The notes below the pieces were generated by a model that saw only the letters and a program-made list of their open reading frames with translations, was not told the DNA's origin and searched no databases. This document shows, piece by piece, positions 17,742-26,549 of a DNA stretch of 64,000 nucleotides; position 1 is the stretch's first letter; each line of letters opens with the position of its first letter. The position numbers were made by a program, and so were the translations under genes. The DNA comes from [Phormidium] sp. LEGE 05292. Lineage in GTDB: Bacteria; Cyanobacteriota; Cyanobacteriia; Cyanobacteriales; Aerosakkonemataceae. The stretch is from NCBI RefSeq assembly GCF_015207735.1, contig NZ_JADEWG010000002.1, forward strand, positions 1 through 64,000, written 5' to 3'.

Positions 17742-19091
17742 TTAGTTCTCCCGGTCAACGCTACTTAAATACCGTTCCACCTCAAAGCGACTGACATACT
17801 CTTGCTTCCCATTAGAAGTAGCTACAGGTCGAATTCGAGTTTTCCGACTTACAGAACCAACTTCCGGGTTGACAACGCTAACTAAATCAGCAAACATCGC
17901 CTCTCCTTCCTCCAAACAAGAGAGAACTACTGGCGAGTGACTGTTAAGCAATATCTGAAAAAACGGTTCCTCCTCATCCACTTCCAAAGAAGTTGGAGCA
18001 GTTACCCCCTCCCGCAACCTTTGAATTAGCGTCATCAACCGAGATGGGTGAACTCCGTTTTCCGGTTCCTCAAAACAAACCAACCCGCGATGCTCTGGGT
18101 CATGTAAGATGGTCAGCAAAGCTAGAACGCGCAACGTACCGTCGGAAACTACACGAGAACTAAAAGGCTGTTGATGAGCGTAACCAATCTCAATCCGATA
18201 CTCCCGGTCTTTCTCATCTTCCTCTACAATTACATCCACTACACCAGGAATCAGAGAAGCTAAATCAGCAGCAATATCTGCAATAACTCCCTTCGGCTGG
18301 CTTAAAGTAGCTGTTTGAGCTTGAATTCTAGCTAGCACTGTAGCTAAATTTGCGCCATCTGGTTCCAGTTCGAGAGCAGCAGTGGTAGCACTCGGTTGTC
18401 GTAACTGTCTGGGGTCGAGTTGGAGAAAACGTATCGCGAGCATTTCTTCTCGAATGGCAAACAGATGAGGAAATTCCGCACTGGTAATGGAAGAAAGCAC
18501 TGTCGCTTCTGCATTTGTAGCTGAGTGCGTGCGACCTGCCTGATTATCTGGCAGAATTTGAAAGCGGCGCACCCCTTCCGCTTCTACTGTAGTTAACCAA
18601 GGTGTGGAGCGAGAATACTTGAAAAATGCCTCTCTAAATTGAGAGGATGGTTCTTGTCCTAACGATCGCCATCGGTCATTTTCGGGCAAGATAGGTAAAG
18701 CCGCTTCTCTGACTACAATAAGTCGCTCCAACCCTCGCTCATCTTGCCTTAATTCAATTTCAACTTCGTAACGCACCCTTGAATGAGAAATTTCCACCGT
18801 ATCACCCCAAGGGTCGCTGACTTCTTTGAAGAGAAGTAATTCAACGGCAAAAGACATTTTCGTACTTCTTGTACCATCAGCTTGCCGTCTGAATAACTCA
18901 ACGGCTTCACCGCGCAGATTTTTTACTGCGTCGCGTAGGTTATTCCCTGCTATTTGGGAAAGAAATCGCAGCGCATCGAAGAGGTTGGATTTACCCGCAG
19001 CATTTGGCCCTAATATCACCCCGAAAGGAGATAAATCAAGCGTAAAGTTCTCAAAGGTTTTGAAACCGTTAATCTCTATTCGGGTTAACAT
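17742..19091 (-). CDS. AAA ATPase of the RecF/OLD-like class, partner of DUF4276
   Basis: The 449-residue product opens with INGFKTFENFTLDLSPFG and Walker A GPNAAGKS (28-35). A long middle domain is followed by an ABC-like core: SDGTLRVLALL (signature-like), CFEEPENGVHP (Walker B with catalytic Glu, about 335-345) and NSHSPVVLS (switch His). These are features of the AAA_15/AAA_21 class. Such ATPases commonly sit with a TOPRIM or DUF4276 partner, as in OLD-like and PARIS-like anti-phage pairs. The partner is broken here, so the pair is probably inactive. The defence role is inferred from family context. Confidence 0.8.
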   Translation of the reverse strand: MLTRIEINGFKTFENFTLDLSPFGVILGPNAAGKSNLFDALRFLSQIAGNNLRDAVKNLRGEAVELFRRQADGTRSTKMSFAVELLLFKEVSDPWGDTVEISHSRVRYEVEIELRQDERGLERLIVVREAALPILPENDRWRSLGQEPSSQFREAFFKYSRSTPWLTTVEAEGVRRFQILPDNQAGRTHSATNAEATVLSSITSAEFPHLFAIREEMLAIRFLQLDPRQLRQPSATTAALELEPDGANLATVLARIQAQTATLSQPKGVIADIAADLASLIPGVVDVIVEEDEKDREYRIEIGYAHQQPFSSRVVSDGTLRVLALLTILHDPEHRGLVCFEEPENGVHPSRLMTLIQRLREGVTAPTSLEVDEEEPFFQILLNSHSPVVLSCLEEGEAMFADLVSVVNPEVGSVSRKTRIRPVATSNGKQEYVSRFEVERYLSSVDREN

Positions 19092-19247
19092 TTTCTACCC
19101 ATCTTGCTAGAACGTAAGAAATGAACTTTACTAATTTAAAATCAGCTTTATATTCCCCTGAGTGTACTACAGCGAGAAATTGCGATTGCATTTATCAATA
19201 TAGCCTTGAGATCGAATGTTGTTATTGACAAACAGCAGATAGCTTTA

Positions 19248-20180
19248 TTATTGCTCATCTACTAAAAGTGCTTCCATCTGGCTAAGTAGCTTTTCCAAAG
19301 CTTTTTGCTTTTTCGGATTGTCCCAAAACTTAGCTACGAGTAACTGACGCGATACTTCTTTCATTCTATTTTTTAAAGGATTTTGTGTTGGTTCGGATTT
19401 AGCTGGGCGAATAGCTTTGATGCGTTCTTTGATTTGGCTGAGCGACCAATTCTCCTCGATCGCTTCCTCTAAAAATTCTTCTCGCTTCCTTATATCTTTA
19501 ATTCGAGCGATCGCGCAAGCCTTCGTATATTCGATGCGTCCTTCCCGCAAGACTCCAATAATATCTTCTGGCAGATTCAACAAGGGTAGCCGACTGCTGA
19601 CGAAAGATTCCCAACTCATCAGCCCCAAGGAGCTAAACAATTCCTCAATTTCCTGCCCTTGGGAATTACCCAAAACGTTTTGGGTAACTTTTCCTTTCAG
19701 TTCGTTTTGCATTCGATACAGTAGCCCACGAGCTTCTTCCAGAGTTACTTGCAGCCTGAAAGCCAGTAATTGCAGGATGCCTTCTGTTTCTTCAACCGGA
19801 TTTAAATCTTCCCGTTGCAAGTTCTCTATCAAAGATAACACAAGAGCTTGTTCGTCGCTCAGTTCCCTCACTACTACTGGGACACTGGTAATTCCAACTA
19901 TTTGAGCGGCTCGATAGCGACGTTCTCCAGCTACTAGCTCGTAGCTTCCCCCATTCATCGATCGTACTAGCAATGGTTCTAGGATACCGTGTTCTTTGAT
20001 AGAAGCTGCCAGTTGTTGCAGCTTTTCCGGATCGAAATATCGCCTGGGTTGCTTTGACGGTAACCCGATGGCAGAAATTTCAATTAGTTGTGCAGCTGCC
20101 TCTACTTCTGGTTCTCCTAGTAGTGCTGCGACACCTCTAAGTTTGCTGGTATAGGGTTGGTCTTTTTTGCTCGAACTCAC
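19248..20180 (-). CDS. parB: Plasmid partition protein ParB
   Basis: The 310-residue protein has the ParB N-terminal domain: RRYFDPEKLQQLAASIKEHG, then the nucleotide-binding box GERRYRA at 85-91, then ENLQREDLNPVEE. A helix-turn-helix follows, and the C-terminal 60 residues are helical and basic, suiting dimerisation. An insert of about 40 residues (near 155-195: KGKVTQNVLGNS and after) interrupts the usual HTH spacing. It overlaps parA by four bases (ATGA), so the two are translated together. It should bind a centromere near parA. Confidence 0.9.
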   Translation of the reverse strand: MSSSKKDQPYTSKLRGVAALLGEPEVEAAAQLIEISAIGLPSKQPRRYFDPEKLQQLAASIKEHGILEPLLVRSMNGGSYELVAGERRYRAAQIVGITSVPVVVRELSDEQALVLSLIENLQREDLNPVEETEGILQLLAFRLQVTLEEARGLLYRMQNELKGKVTQNVLGNSQGQEIEELFSSLGLMSWESFVSSRLPLLNLPEDIIGVLREGRIEYTKACAIARIKDIRKREEFLEEAIEENWSLSQIKERIKAIRPAKSEPTQNPLKNRMKEVSRQLLVAKFWDNPKKQKALEKLLSQMEALLVDEQ

Positions 20181-20947
20181 TTTAGACTCTCTAAACTTTT
20201 AGCGATTTTGTTTAATACAGCTACGGCTGGATGTTTGGAGTTAGCTTTAGCTAAAGGTACTCTAGCTTCCGAAGCATCTGGAAAAGCGATCGTGCGAGGG
20301 ATGGGATCGTAAACTTTAGCCAAGGGAGACAACTGCTCGGTAATAGCTTTAAAAGTTCGCGTTTCTTGGGCTGTACGACCATCGTACATGGTGGGAATGA
20401 AACCCGCGATCGCTAGATTGCGATTAGCTGCTTTGCGAAGTCCTGCAATTGTCCTTAATAATAGATCCGTACCCTGAAATGCTTTAAATTGAGTTTGGAT
20501 CGGCACTAAAACATGAGTAGCTGCTACCAAACTAACGATACTCAATATACCCAAACTGGGAGGACAGTCGATCAGGATAAAATCGTAGTTGGGCAGTAGG
20601 GGAGCTAAAGCATTTTTCAAGCGCATCTCTCGCATCATACTTGCTACCAATTCTAGTTCGGCAGCACTTAAATTAATATTAGATGGAGCTATGTCTAAAC
20701 CGTGAATTTTTCCCTGAATTGCTAATGGTTGTTCTCCCACCACCGCATCGTAAACGGTGGTTTCTAGTTCCACCGGGTCAAGTCCCATAAAGGTGGTGAG
20801 CGAAGCTTGCGGGTCCATGTCAACTAAAAGCACGCGGTTGGGATGACGTAGAGCTAAGTGGTAGCCCAAGTTCATGGTAAGAGTAGTTTTCGAGACACCG
20901 CCGCTTTGATTGAATAACGCTATGATGCGCGACATAGGTGTGGTCAT
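20177..20947 (-). CDS. parA: Plasmid partition ATPase ParA
   Basis: The 256-residue protein is a short ParA/Soj-type ATPase. The deviant Walker A reads SGGVSKTT (about 15-22) in place of KGGxxKT, followed by DMDPQASLTTFMG (Walker A') and LIDCPPSLG (Walker B). No N-terminal DNA-binding domain is present, so this is a type Ib-like arrangement in which ParB or the operator repeats give specificity. Start at ATG 20947 or at the fifth-codon ATG 20935. Upstream repeats at 20949-21003 are the likely control site. Confidence 0.93.
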   Translation of the reverse strand: MTTPMSRIIALFNQSGGVSKTTLTMNLGYHLALRHPNRVLLVDMDPQASLTTFMGLDPVELETTVYDAVVGEQPLAIQGKIHGLDIAPSNINLSAAELELVASMMREMRLKNALAPLLPNYDFILIDCPPSLGILSIVSLVAATHVLVPIQTQFKAFQGTDLLLRTIAGLRKAANRNLAIAGFIPTMYDGRTAQETRTFKAITEQLSPLAKVYDPIPRTIAFPDASEARVPLAKANSKHPAVAVLNKIAKSLESLK

Positions 20948-20948
20948 A

Positions 20949-21003
20949 CAATAAAGTTGTATCCTAAATAATAAACTCGTATCCTAAACAATAAAGTTGT
21001 ATA
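20949..21003 (-). promoter_or_regulatory. Three tandem 18-20-base repeats upstream of parA (parS/operator candidate)
   Basis: On the plus strand the unit AATAAAGTTGTATCCTAAA occurs as three copies about 19-20 bases apart, with small changes (AATAAACTCGTATCCTAAA, AATAAAGTTGTATACGG). They start a few bases before the parA start codon and would cover its promoter. Tandem repeats in this position act as partition site and operator in many plasmid par operons. Confidence 0.6.
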
Positions 21004-21048
21004 CGGCCAACTTGTGCCTTAAACATTTTTGTACAACTTTTCAGCTAG

Positions 21049-21519
21049 CTACTGATGCCCCCACAATCCCAATCGCTGTTCCTTGGCGTCTTGCTCGATC
21101 GACTGGAAGGTTTCGCGGTTGGGGCAGGATTCCCCCGTAGTTCTGGCTAATCCTGCTGCTAGCAGTTCGGCGTTTAGCGACGTCTCCTCATCCTGGTTAG
21201 TCGTAGGTGCGTAGACTTCTGCTCTTATGGTATTGCCGTCCGATCGCACGGTCACAACCACCAGCCCTTTAGCCTCTTCATCTGTCAGATCGGTCAGTTT
21301 TTTAAGCAGCTTCCTAGCTTGACCGTCCTGTTTTGCCGGGACATCGACGCCGCAAAGTCTGACTCGGTAGGTCTGCCCCTGACTCGTCATCTCGATCTCG
21401 TTCCCGCTGGCGATCGACTCAAGAAACATCCTTTGATTTGGCAGTCGATCGGCGTTGCAGGAAGCCAAGAGCAACAAAGAAAACAGTAATGTGCCTTGCA
21501 GGAAGCTAATCCCCGACAT
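21049..21519 (-). CDS. SNase-like lipoprotein, probably degenerate
   Basis: The open frame runs up to 21813, but that part is antiparallel to the preceding nuclease; ATG 21519 gives a 156-residue product with a lipoprotein signal (LLFSLLLLASC). It overlaps the upstream nuclease by 14 bases. The SNase pattern is recognisable: VRLCGVDVPAKQDGQA replaces the usual 'RL.GIDaPE...G..A', and IRAEVY replaces 'gR..a.v'. The Glu that normally follows the Gly is Gln, and the 'APE' is 'VPA', so catalysis may be lost. Confidence 0.6.
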   Translation of the reverse strand: MSGISFLQGTLLFSLLLLASCNADRLPNQRMFLESIASGNEIEMTSQGQTYRVRLCGVDVPAKQDGQARKLLKKLTDLTDEEAKGLVVVTVRSDGNTIRAEVYAPTTNQDEETSLNAELLAAGLARTTGESCPNRETFQSIEQDAKEQRLGLWGHQ

Positions 21520-22192
21520 AGCACTTGGGCTCCTCTCCACCGGGACGGGAGTAGGCCGATCGACCGCCGCAAGCATTACCCCGTCGATCGATGTCATACG
21601 GACATTGGCATCCCTGCCCCCTAGTTGGCTCCCGCAGCGGAGTGGCAGCAGTTTGGGTAGTAGGTGCGGTGGTGGGTCTGGCGACTGGCTGTTGCGGGGT
21701 TCGCCGTCCGGCTCGGAAGTCCCAAGGCATGATTGGGCTGGGTTGACTCCAGAAAGCCAATCGATTTTGTCTAGCTCCGGCTTCTGCCTGTTGGTACTCG
21801 CCACGGCTGGCATTGCACCCGCTAAAATATTGCGGATAAATAATCGCGTAGCCCTCCCGAACCATCTGTAAGTTCACAGATTGGTTGCCTTTGAGAACCT
21901 CCGCAACTGTTCTGCCGTACTGGTCGCGATCGATAAACCGCAGTCGCACCGCCTGCCCAGTTGGTAGAAACTGCCCCAATCTATACCTGGCTCTTTCACC
22001 CCAAGGTTGCTGGGAGATTTCCGGTGCGTCGATGCAGCCTAGCCTCACGGTAACGGTTTGGTTAGCGCTGCGGACTCTGATTGTATCGCCGTCGCCAACG
22101 CTGATAACTGTGGCCGATTGTTGCTGTGCGATGGCTGTGGGGACTGCTATCAGCAGAAAAATTGCGACAGCGATCGAGAAAAACTTCTTCAT
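21506..22192 (-). CDS. Secreted thermonuclease (SNase-like)
   Basis: The 228-residue product has a signal peptide (about 1-22, cleavage near AIA-QQ). The SNase fold spans about 25-150: VGDGDTIRV, VRLGCIDAPE, then WGERARY and QYGRTVAEV, which keep the Arg-Glu-Arg catalytic set expected from the family. A Pro/Thr linker and a Cys-rich tail (CQCPYDIDRRGNACGGRS) follow, the latter common in cyanobacterial secreted nucleases. It is predicted to cut DNA and RNA outside the cytoplasm with calcium. It precedes a second, more divergent SNase-like gene on the same transcript. Confidence 0.85.
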   Translation of the reverse strand: MKKFFSIAVAIFLLIAVPTAIAQQQSATVISVGDGDTIRVRSANQTVTVRLGCIDAPEISQQPWGERARYRLGQFLPTGQAVRLRFIDRDQYGRTVAEVLKGNQSVNLQMVREGYAIIYPQYFSGCNASRGEYQQAEAGARQNRLAFWSQPSPIMPWDFRAGRRTPQQPVARPTTAPTTQTAATPLREPTRGQGCQCPYDIDRRGNACGGRSAYSRPGGEEPKCYVGD

Positions 22193-22346
22193 GACTTATT
22201 TTCATTCATCATCCAAACTACACCCATAGGCGATCGCAATCTTATCGCCTAAAGCTACCACACAAGCACCAAAACAACGGTTAGGTTTGGCAATGGTATT
22301 AGATATCCGTTTTATATACAATAAGGAGCAAAAGTTAGCCTTATTT

Positions 22347-22628
22347 TTAAACAGTACAATCTTTCCATCCACAATATTGGCACTCCCAGACTAGCGAGGG
22401 TTCGTATTTAAGGCAGGGCATTTCGCAGCCGGGACAACGCCCTGTAAATAGGGGATGCCAGTCTAACAATTCGAGTTGTTCTTTTTGCGTCCAACGTTTT
22501 TTGGGCTGCTTAATCAAATGGCCATTATAAAACGAGGGTTCTATAGTTAATTCCCCATCTATGAATTTCGTTTCTTCTAGTGACCAGTTTTCGTCAGGAT
22601 TTAAATCAAAAGAATTATTAGCAGGCAT
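22347..22628 (-). CDS. Small zinc-ribbon protein, unknown function
   Basis: ATG 22628 gives 93 residues; a TTG five codons earlier is possible. The C-terminus has two Cys pairs, CPGC and CQYC about 17 residues apart, enough for a zinc ribbon. The middle is basic (KQPKKRWTQKEQLELL). No family was recognised. Confidence 0.5.
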   Translation of the reverse strand: MPANNSFDLNPDENWSLEETKFIDGELTIEPSFYNGHLIKQPKKRWTQKEQLELLDWHPLFTGRCPGCEMPCLKYEPSLVWECQYCGWKDCTV

Positions 22629-22777
22629 TCGGCATTTTACCAAATATTATACTTGGTATTTTAATGAACTACCCCGCCGCAAGTGACGACATCAATAATC
22701 AGGCTTCCCCAAAGCATTGATTCGCTGATCTAACCCCAGTACCTAGCGGCTCAGGGGGATTTCTTGCTCACATTTCG

Positions 22778-23344
22778 TTAAGAAAATTTCCCAAACGGTT
22801 GACACCATAGTTCCCAATTTTCCTTGTTAAAGGGACTTCGCCACTTTAAAATTAACTCGCGCTCTAACTTCTGCCTAGCTTTTCTATCCGGTGGAGTGTC
22901 CCACCAGAACGCTGTCGCCACTTCAACAGGCAACTCATAACGACGGTGCATCTCAATGTAATTAATTATGTATTCTTGGCAGTCGTGACTTATCCAGCGC
23001 TGCTTAGGAGTTCTTTTGGTTTCGCCCACGTACAACAGAATTGGCAGAGCGTTATCAATCACCAAGTACACGCAGATTGAATCTCCTTGCTCTGGCATCC
23101 GGTAAAACTGTGAGGGCTGCAACTTCAGAATAAAAGGATCGATAGCATCTGAATCGCAATGGTTTGGAGCTAAATCAAATAGCGTTCCTTGCTGTGGTGC
23201 TTGGCTTTCTCGCTGCTTTTGTTGGTATCTAAATATTTGATTTTTCCACTTCTGTAATGCCTCAGAGTCCATGACTAGCTGCTCTGGTTTGCTAGTTTTG
23301 TCGTAAAAGTCTGGGAAGAGGTTAAGCTGTTGATGTTCCATCAA
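22778..23344 (-). CDS. GIY-YIG nuclease-like protein
   Basis: The 188-residue protein has an N-terminal part of about 85 residues of unknown fold and a C-terminal GIY-YIG-like domain: VYLVIDN...ILLYVGETKRTPKQRW, in which V-Y-L and Y-V-G replace G-I-Y and Y-I-G, then LERELILKW with the family Glu. It is about the length of cyanobacterial stand-alone GIY-YIG proteins. The target is unknown. Another GIY-YIG-like gene lies 200 bases upstream, so a paired role is possible. Confidence 0.7.
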   Translation of the reverse strand: MMEHQQLNLFPDFYDKTSKPEQLVMDSEALQKWKNQIFRYQQKQRESQAPQQGTLFDLAPNHCDSDAIDPFILKLQPSQFYRMPEQGDSICVYLVIDNALPILLYVGETKRTPKQRWISHDCQEYIINYIEMHRRYELPVEVATAFWWDTPPDRKARQKLERELILKWRSPFNKENWELWCQPFGKFS

Positions 23345-23558
23345 TTTAAGCCTTGACTTTACTAAAAAAATAATTTGCCCTGGTGAAAATATTTCGCCTT
23401 ATTTCTCAATGATGGATTTCTCGATCCCATAGCCAGTTGTTACTACATTGTATTCACCTTAAATATTCTACAATAATAGTTACATCAAAAAAACAAGCCG
23501 ATAAATTAAGCTAATCTTTAGGGCGTAATACCCCAAGCTCCCTCAGCTAAGCGGAAGA

Positions 23559-24527
23559 TTAAGGAACCCTTGCAACCGATCGTAATGGGATTAGAGCTAT
23601 CGCTATTGAACTATTTCCATTAGCAATAATATCCCGTTCGATTGAATTTAATTCTTTTGGCTGCATTTGCCGTAAATCTTCCAGTGCTGCTTTAGCATCA
23701 TCGCGTCGAGGGAATTTATAATACTCAGTTAAGCTATCTATCGGGTAATTGAAACGCTTGTATTTATGCTTGAAATACAATTCTACATTTCCCCGGTGTT
23801 CCCAAGTTCCTAAAACGCTAATTTCAATATTTTGGTAATGAGAGCGTAAGTCATGCTGGATTTCAACTAATCTTTCTGGCATCATTCGCTTAGTAATCCC
23901 AATTTTTAACAAAGTAATGTCATCTGCTTTTATTTTCAAGTAATAGAGACGAGCTAATAAAATATTTCTTAGTTGAGCGCGATACAATTGGAGATCGACT
24001 AACCTTTCTGGTAAGTTAAGTTTTTGGATGACTTTAGCAAGTTCTGCTTTTCGTTCAAATTCAGATAATTTCTTCAACAGCAACGGTTCTTGCAGTTGAT
24101 TGAATTTTACTAAGTCCAACATCCCCATAGGAATTTTTCCTAAATCGGTAAATTCATAACTTGCAGGTTGACGATAAGGATTTTTGCGAATTACTCCTGC
24201 TTTAAATAGCGGTGGTAATTCCGGTAAAAAAGGAATACCCCAGTCATTTTCTCCAAAAGATTGCCAAAGTTTTTTAAGTAATTGAAGAGATTTACCGGAT
24301 AATTGAATATGGAAATTATCGTATAAGGGTAGAGTAGGAACTTCCCGCTTTGTAGCAACCGGATAACAAGTTTCCTCAGAGTGAGCGAAATGGTGTTCTT
24401 TGATAGTTCCTTTTTTCGCTACTAAAAGACCACCGCAGTAGGGACATCTTAAGTTGGTTTTACCGCTAGGTACATCGGAAATTGCCACGAGGGTGTTATT
24501 TTTATCGACGCCAAATTTCAGCCACAT
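23559..24527 (-). CDS. CoiA-like zinc domain fused to a T5orf172-type GIY-YIG domain
   Basis: ATG 24527 (MWLKFGVDK) is preferred over the longer frame from 24590. The N-terminal 60 residues match the opening of competence protein CoiA: a strand pair, then CPYCGG and HHFAHSE. The middle, about 150 residues, is helical and of unknown type. The C-terminal part reads LLKIGITKRMMPERLVE, LGTWEHRGNVELYFKHKYK and YYKF, the MUG113/T5orf172 variant of GIY-YIG nucleases. The combination suggests a DNA-processing enzyme. CoiA-type domains are nuclease-related in other proteins; the role here is unknown. Confidence 0.65.
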   Translation of the reverse strand: MWLKFGVDKNNTLVAISDVPSGKTNLRCPYCGGLLVAKKGTIKEHHFAHSEETCYPVATKREVPTLPLYDNFHIQLSGKSLQLLKKLWQSFGENDWGIPFLPELPPLFKAGVIRKNPYRQPASYEFTDLGKIPMGMLDLVKFNQLQEPLLLKKLSEFERKAELAKVIQKLNLPERLVDLQLYRAQLRNILLARLYYLKIKADDITLLKIGITKRMMPERLVEIQHDLRSHYQNIEISVLGTWEHRGNVELYFKHKYKRFNYPIDSLTEYYKFPRRDDAKAALEDLRQMQPKELNSIERDIIANGNSSIAIALIPLRSVARVP

Positions 24528-25180
24528 AGAATACCTAAAACTGAAGTTGTTGAGTATTGAATACCAATAGAACGAGCAACACCCTGCCAAACCTGGTTGT
24601 CCAGGTCATCTCATGTCTAGTGGAGTTAATAATTTATTAATATTTTAGTATTTTTTATCGAGTGCTATTCATCTGCTAAACGAAATCAACTTGTAAGTAG
24701 AGTGGCGAACCGAGCGCAAGCTTGACAGTAAACAGACAATAATATTACTAAAGTCAAACAAATTTGATTAGCTCTATCTTTAAAGGTAGTAAACTTAAAA
24801 ACTTTATTCATCAAGAAATATATCATTAGTGAGAGCCGAGCGCATCCTTATTAACGGAGTAGAGAAACGTTATCCAATCTCTGCCTTTTGAGGAACAAAT
24901 AAATCAGTCTTTCGAGGTAGCAAACTCATCTTTATTAATGGCCATAATAGGAGCAAGATAAAGCTCTATAAAACTTATATAACTAACATATCTACCAAAA
25001 GTCATTTAACCTATCTGTTTTGAACGGATAGGTTTTATTATTACCAATTTTTGGGGATATATGTAATAACAAATAGCCATAGCGAATATAAAATATTCCG
25101 GAGTACTTTTTAACTTTTTAGTACTTACCTACTATTACCAACCTAAATATTATAAATAGTAATTTGAGTTAGGAGTTACA
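24528..25180. other. Gene-free AT-rich stretch ending in a strong terminator
   Basis: No convincing frame was seen on either strand over 650 bases. Two loosely similar phrases (AGGTAGTAAACT near 24785, AGGTAGCAAACTC near 24917) may be degenerate repeats. The only clear structure is the stem-loop at 25008-25034, which points rightward but has no gene before it. A short untranslated RNA is possible. Confidence 0.4.
25008..25041 (+). terminator. Strong rho-independent-type terminator with no upstream gene
   Basis: AACCTATCTGTT and AACGGATAGGTT pair over 12 bases (one G-U) around a three-base loop and are followed by TTATTATT. It lies about 140 bases before the glycosyltransferase start. No plus-strand coding frame lies upstream within 500 bases. 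Confidence 0.7.
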
Positions 25181-26419
25181 ATGCGCGTTCTGTTGTCAAC
25201 AATTGGGTCGCGGGGCGATGTTCAGCCGCTGGTGGCGCTGGCGTTGGAATTAAGGAACCTCGGCCAAGAAGTTCGCCTGTGCGTACCCCCCGACTTCCGC
25301 AACTGGATCGAGAGTCTGGGGATGCCCGTCACACCCATCGGACCCTTCCTGCGATCGACCGGGAAAGCCAGCCCATTGGCAGCTATACCCACGCCCGAGC
25401 AGCGGCGTCAGATGATGGAAGGCACTCTCGCCATCCAATTCGAGACGATCGCAGCAGCAGCTAAAAACTGCGATATCATCGTGGGAGCAACAGCCCTCCA
25501 GATCGCCGCGCCCTCAGTAGCAGAGCGGATGGGCATCCCGTACATCTTCGCCGCCTACTGCCCGACCGTTCTGCCATCACCGCACCACGCGCCACCCGTA
25601 CTGGCCATGCTGGGAGACACGTCGGTACCCGCAATAGCCGACTACCGAGAACTGTGGGATCTGGATGCACGACGCTGGAACGATATGTGGGGTGTCCTGC
25701 TTAACTCCCATCGGGCATCACTCGGCCTCAGAGCGGTCGATGATGTACGCAGCCACATCTTCACCGACCGACCCTGGCTAGCCGCCGACCCGACGTTGGC
25801 ACCCTGGCCTGACCCCGCTGACCGAGCCGTGTTCCAGACCGGAGCCTGGATACTGCCGGACGAGCGTCCACTCTCCCCCGAACTGGAGGCATTCCTCGAC
25901 GCTGGCTCCCCGCCCATCTACTTCGGCTTCGGCAGCATCCGCACGCCGGAAAACCTCAGCCAGGTGGCGATCGCATCAGCTCGTGCGATCGGACACCGTG
26001 CGATCGTGTCCCGTGGTTGGGCTGACTTGTCTGTTGTGGACGACGAACCCGACTGCTTGGCCATCGGCGAGGTTAACCAGCAGGCGCTGTTCAAACGAGT
26101 CGCAGCCGTCGTCCACCACGGCGGCGCGGGCACCACCACTGCCGCCGCACGAGATGGTGCGCCTCAAGTGGTTATCCCCCAGATGTACGACCAGCACTAC
26201 TGGGCGCAACGCATTCACCACCTGGGCATCGGAACCGCACACGAAGGAGGCACACCAACCACTGACTCTCTGACGAGCGCTCTGTTACACGCACTCCAAC
26301 CCGATGTGGTTGCCCGTGCCCGAGCCATTGCCATCGCCATACACAGCAATGGCGCACTCCTCGCCGCCCAGTGCTTGATAACCGCCGACAAAGAGAACGC
26401 ACTCCAAGAGCGATTATAA
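25181..26419 (+). CDS. GT1-family (macrolide/glycopeptide-type) glycosyltransferase
   Basis: ATG 25181 is preceded by AGGAG. The 412-residue GT-B protein opens with MRVLLSTIGSRGDVQPLVAL, the GtfB/MGT signature, and keeps the C-terminal donor-binding motif HHGGAGTT (about 312-319) and PQMYDQHYWAQRI. Enzymes of this type move an activated sugar onto lipids, sterols, polyketides or glycopeptides. The acceptor cannot be told from sequence. Base composition is strikingly richer in G+C than all neighbours, and codon use favours C/G endings, suggesting recent transfer. It is isolated, not in an operon. Confidence 0.9.
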   Translation: MRVLLSTIGSRGDVQPLVALALELRNLGQEVRLCVPPDFRNWIESLGMPVTPIGPFLRSTGKASPLAAIPTPEQRRQMMEGTLAIQFETIAAAAKNCDIIVGATALQIAAPSVAERMGIPYIFAAYCPTVLPSPHHAPPVLAMLGDTSVPAIADYRELWDLDARRWNDMWGVLLNSHRASLGLRAVDDVRSHIFTDRPWLAADPTLAPWPDPADRAVFQTGAWILPDERPLSPELEAFLDAGSPPIYFGFGSIRTPENLSQVAIASARAIGHRAIVSRGWADLSVVDDEPDCLAIGEVNQQALFKRVAAVVHHGGAGTTTAAARDGAPQVVIPQMYDQHYWAQRIHHLGIGTAHEGGTPTTDSLTSALLHALQPDVVARARAIAIAIHSNGALLAAQCLITADKENALQERL

Positions 26420-26549
26420 TGAGAGAATTGCCCAAATTTAGATGATTTAAGGCGAAAATTACAATAGGTTCAAAGGTTCCCTCTCACCAGAAGCGATCGC
26501 TTCTATTTGTGGATGGGATTACATCATCTTCCCCACTATAAAATTTCTA

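Noticed and set aside
21520-21813. 98-residue N-terminal extension of the second SNase-like gene.
   Set aside because: It runs through the coding region of the first nuclease in another frame; a lipoprotein signal begins at 21519.
24528-25180. CRISPR-like repeat structure in the AT-rich spacer.
   Set aside because: Only two loose similarities of about 12 bases exist, with no regular spacing or cas genes.
25476-26435. Several long antisense frames opposite the GC-rich glycosyltransferase.
   Set aside because: High GC removes stop codons from all frames; only the plus frame has family motifs.
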